Assembly (NCBI RefSeq): GCF_024347475.1 | Contig: NZ_AP025487.1 | Span: 2,728,001-2,792,000 of the forward strand | Source: Vibrio fortis | GTDB lineage: Bacteria > Pseudomonadota > Gammaproteobacteria > Enterobacterales > Vibrionaceae | DNA: 64,000 bases | Direction: 5' to 3' | Shown here: positions 62,439 to 64,000 of the stretch, piece after piece | Layout of the letters: every line of letters begins with the position of its first letter | How positions within the stretch are numbered: the first letter of the stretch is position 1 | Notes under the pieces: generated by a model | What the model saw: the letters and a program-made list of their open reading frames with translations, nothing else | The model's database searches: none | What the model was told of the DNA's origin: nothing | Translations under genes and position numbers: made by a program

Positions 62439-63665
62439 TCATGAGTTAGTGCTTACTGGTCGCTTAGCAAGCTCTGGTAGATTACCAGTTAAACCTAGCG
62501 CGCGTTTCATGATTTCATCTTTCGCACCCGGCAACTGACCCGCGAGCTTCATCCCTAAACCACGAATCAACTTCTTAGCAGGATTATCCCCTTCAAACAG
62601 GTCCTTAAAGCCCTGCATAGAAGCAATCATCTTCGCCGCCTCGGCCTTACGCCAGCGTTCGTAGCTGCGTAAGTTACGCTTCGTACCGATGTCTTCACCG
62701 GCTTGCCACAACTTGATCAACTCTTGAGCTAGGCTTGCAGCATCAAGTAAACCAAGGTTCACGCCCTGGCCTGCTAATGGGTGAATGGTATGAGCCGCAT
62801 CCCCCACCAAAGCCACGCGCTCTACGGCAAAATCACGCGCGTAGCGCATACGAAGTGGGAAAGCAAAACGCTCACCGACTACGCTACATAAGCCAAGCTT
62901 GGCATCAAACTCTGTTGTTAGGTGCTTGTTGAACTCTTGCTCAGACATCGATACCAATTTCTCGGCACGATTCGGCTCGGTTGACCATACGATTGAGCTC
63001 ATATTTGGCGATTGCATCGGCAAGAATGCTAACGGGCCTTGTGGTGTGAAGATCTGACGAGCAACACTATCATGCGCAGTTTCAGTGCGGATATTCGCAA
63101 CTATCGCGCTGTGTCCATAATCCCAGTGCGTCAGTGGAATATCTTGCTGTCTACGAACCCATGAGTTTGCACCATCAGCACCAACAACCAATTTTGCCGT
63201 CAGCGCCTGACCATTATCCAAAGTCAGCCACGCTTCACTCTCACCGATAGCCAAAGATTGGCATGTGGCTGGCATATAAAGGCTAACATTGTCTTGCTTC
63301 TTAACTTGGTCCAACAGCGCCAGTTGAATCACTCGATTCTCAACAATATGACCGAGATTTGGTTGAGCTAGACGAGTGGAATCAAACTCGATGCGTGCGA
63401 AGCTGTCTTGCTCCCACACTTCCATCGCTTGATATGGTGCAGCACGTCGCTGCTCAATACCACGCCATGCTCCAAGGTTACGTAATATCACTTCACTAGA
63501 GCGACTCAATGCCGACACACGAACATCCGGCAGTTCATTCAAACCTTCGCTCGGCGCTTTACCTTCGATCACAGCAATTCTCAGGTCACTGTCTTTTAGG
63601 GCTGCGGCTAATGCCAAACCAACCATGCCACCGCCAACAATAGCGATATCAACACTTTGCATCAT
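62439..63665 (-). CDS. ubiI: FAD-dependent ubiquinone hydroxylase UbiI (VisC)
   Basis: UbiI hydroxylates carbon 5 of the ubiquinone precursor ring. The 408-residue flavoprotein has the FAD site DIAIVGGGMVGLALAAAL (about 6-23), the DG motif VVGADGANSWVRR (about 160) and GDAAHTIHPLAGQGVNLGL (about 286-304). It lies immediately downstream of ubiH (12 bp), as in other gammaproteobacteria. Confidence 0.93.
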   Translation of the reverse strand: MMQSVDIAIVGGGMVGLALAAALKDSDLRIAVIEGKAPSEGLNELPDVRVSALSRSSEVILRNLGAWRGIEQRRAAPYQAMEVWEQDSFARIEFDSTRLAQPNLGHIVENRVIQLALLDQVKKQDNVSLYMPATCQSLAIGESEAWLTLDNGQALTAKLVVGADGANSWVRRQQDIPLTHWDYGHSAIVANIRTETAHDSVARQIFTPQGPLAFLPMQSPNMSSIVWSTEPNRAEKLVSMSEQEFNKHLTTEFDAKLGLCSVVGERFAFPLRMRYARDFAVERVALVGDAAHTIHPLAGQGVNLGLLDAASLAQELIKLWQAGEDIGTKRNLRSYERWRKAEAAKMIASMQGFKDLFEGDNPAKKLIRGLGMKLAGQLPGAKDEIMKRALGLTGNLPELAKRPVSTNS

Positions 63666-63676
63666 TATTTTCTACC

Positions 63677-64000
63677 TTATCTCTCAACCAAGCCCAGCGT
63701 ATGACGCAATAAAGGACCCTTAAGGGGTGAGATGTTATCCATTGCTGCTAATCCGAGATTACGACCCAAGCGTGTCGCTGGCCAATCATTTGAAAACAGG
63801 TGAACCAAGCTTGAAGTGAGTGCAATCGTGGTATCACGATCTGACTCTCGACGTTTTCTAAAGCGCGTTAACCCTGAGTAGTGACCTACATCATCCAGCT
63901 GTTCACATACCTCTTCCGCAAGCGACGCAACATCACGAATGCCAAGATTGAACCCTTGCCCGGCAATAGGATGTAAGGTTTGTGCAGCATTGCCGACAAT
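63677..64000 (-). CDS. ubiH: 2-octaprenyl-6-methoxyphenol hydroxylase UbiH (3' part only)
   Basis: The last 107 codons of a second flavin hydroxylase enter the window from the right. The visible part begins in the conserved FAD-binding box (IVGNAAQTLHPIAGQGFNLG) and ends LGLVER before TAA. Next to ubiI and of the same family, it is ubiH by position and sequence. The N-terminal part lies outside the window. Confidence 0.88.
   Translation of the reverse strand: MVGNAAQTLHPIAGQGFNLGIRDVASLAEEVCEQLDDVGHYSGLTRFRKRRESDRDTTIALTSSLVHLFSNDWPATRLGRNLGLAAMDNISPLKGPLLRHTLGLVER

Overview
This window is a stretch of core chromosome from a marine gammaproteobacterium, almost certainly a Vibrio. The reasons are the gene content and order (luxS near gshA, the oadGAB sodium pump, the recA/alaS/csrA/tRNA-Ser/tRNA-Arg block, a VarS-type BarA, the era-recO-pdxJ-acpS and rpoE-rseABC-lepA-lepB blocks), the moderate GC, and protein sequences typical of the genus. 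The species cannot be fixed from sequence alone. No phage, integron, CRISPR array, insertion sequence or secretion system is visible, and I found no gene cluster that looks like an undescribed system. The unusual material is small: repeats, RNA-like intergenic segments, a partial gene duplication and one local gene substitution.

Layout. 1-1.1 kb: zapD-yacG (+). 1.4-5.1 kb: rpsP-rimM-trmD-rplS and ffh (-). 5.3-7.5 kb: cytochrome-assembly-like membrane protein and a CNNM/CorC-type transporter (+). 7.6-14.8 kb: luxS, a lytic-transglycosylase-like lipoprotein, gshA, an M16 lipoprotein peptidase, yqaA and an oxidoreductase (-). 14.9-18.2 kb: oadGAB (-). 18.5-19.9 kb: eight tRNA-Arg(ACG) and two tRNA-Ser(GCU) genes (-). 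20.3-27.9 kb: csrA, lysC, alaS, a Tpx-like peroxiredoxin, an unknown 92-residue protein, recA and pncC (-). 28.0-30.6 kb: mutS (+). 30.7-36.7 kb: ftsB-ispD-ispF-truD-surE-pcm-nlpD-rpoS (-). 37-45 kb: pyrG-eno, mazG, relA, rlmD (-). 45.2-48 kb: barA/varS (+). 48-57.3 kb: lepA, lepB-rnc-era, recO-pdxJ-acpS and rpoE-rseABC (-). 57.7-59.3 kb: nadB (+). 59.3-61.6 kb: sdhE-ygfX (-), ygfZ and a YbaK-type deacylase (+). 61.6-62.4 kb: an intergenic region with RNA-like structure and ytfK (+). 62.4-64 kb: ubiI and the 3' part of ubiH (-).

How the genes relate. Many global regulators sit here: LuxS (AI-2), CsrA and its upstream kinase BarA/VarS, RpoS, RelA and YtfK ((p)ppGpp metabolism), RpoE with its anti-sigma system, and RecA with a LexA box filling its promoter spacer. 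The rest is largely translation, ribosome maturation, tRNA modification, membrane-protein targeting and cofactor synthesis.

Points worth a second look: an 11-copy perfect heptanucleotide repeat starting inside the yacG stop codon; a duplicated 3' end of eno with its own terminator; a Tpx lacking the resolving cysteine, located where recX is expected; a ~294-bp tandem tRNA-Arg repeat with alternating acceptor stems; a structured, terminator-ended segment and a long structured leader upstream of ytfK; two terminator-like hairpins in the lysC leader; and a dispersed palindromic repeat family.
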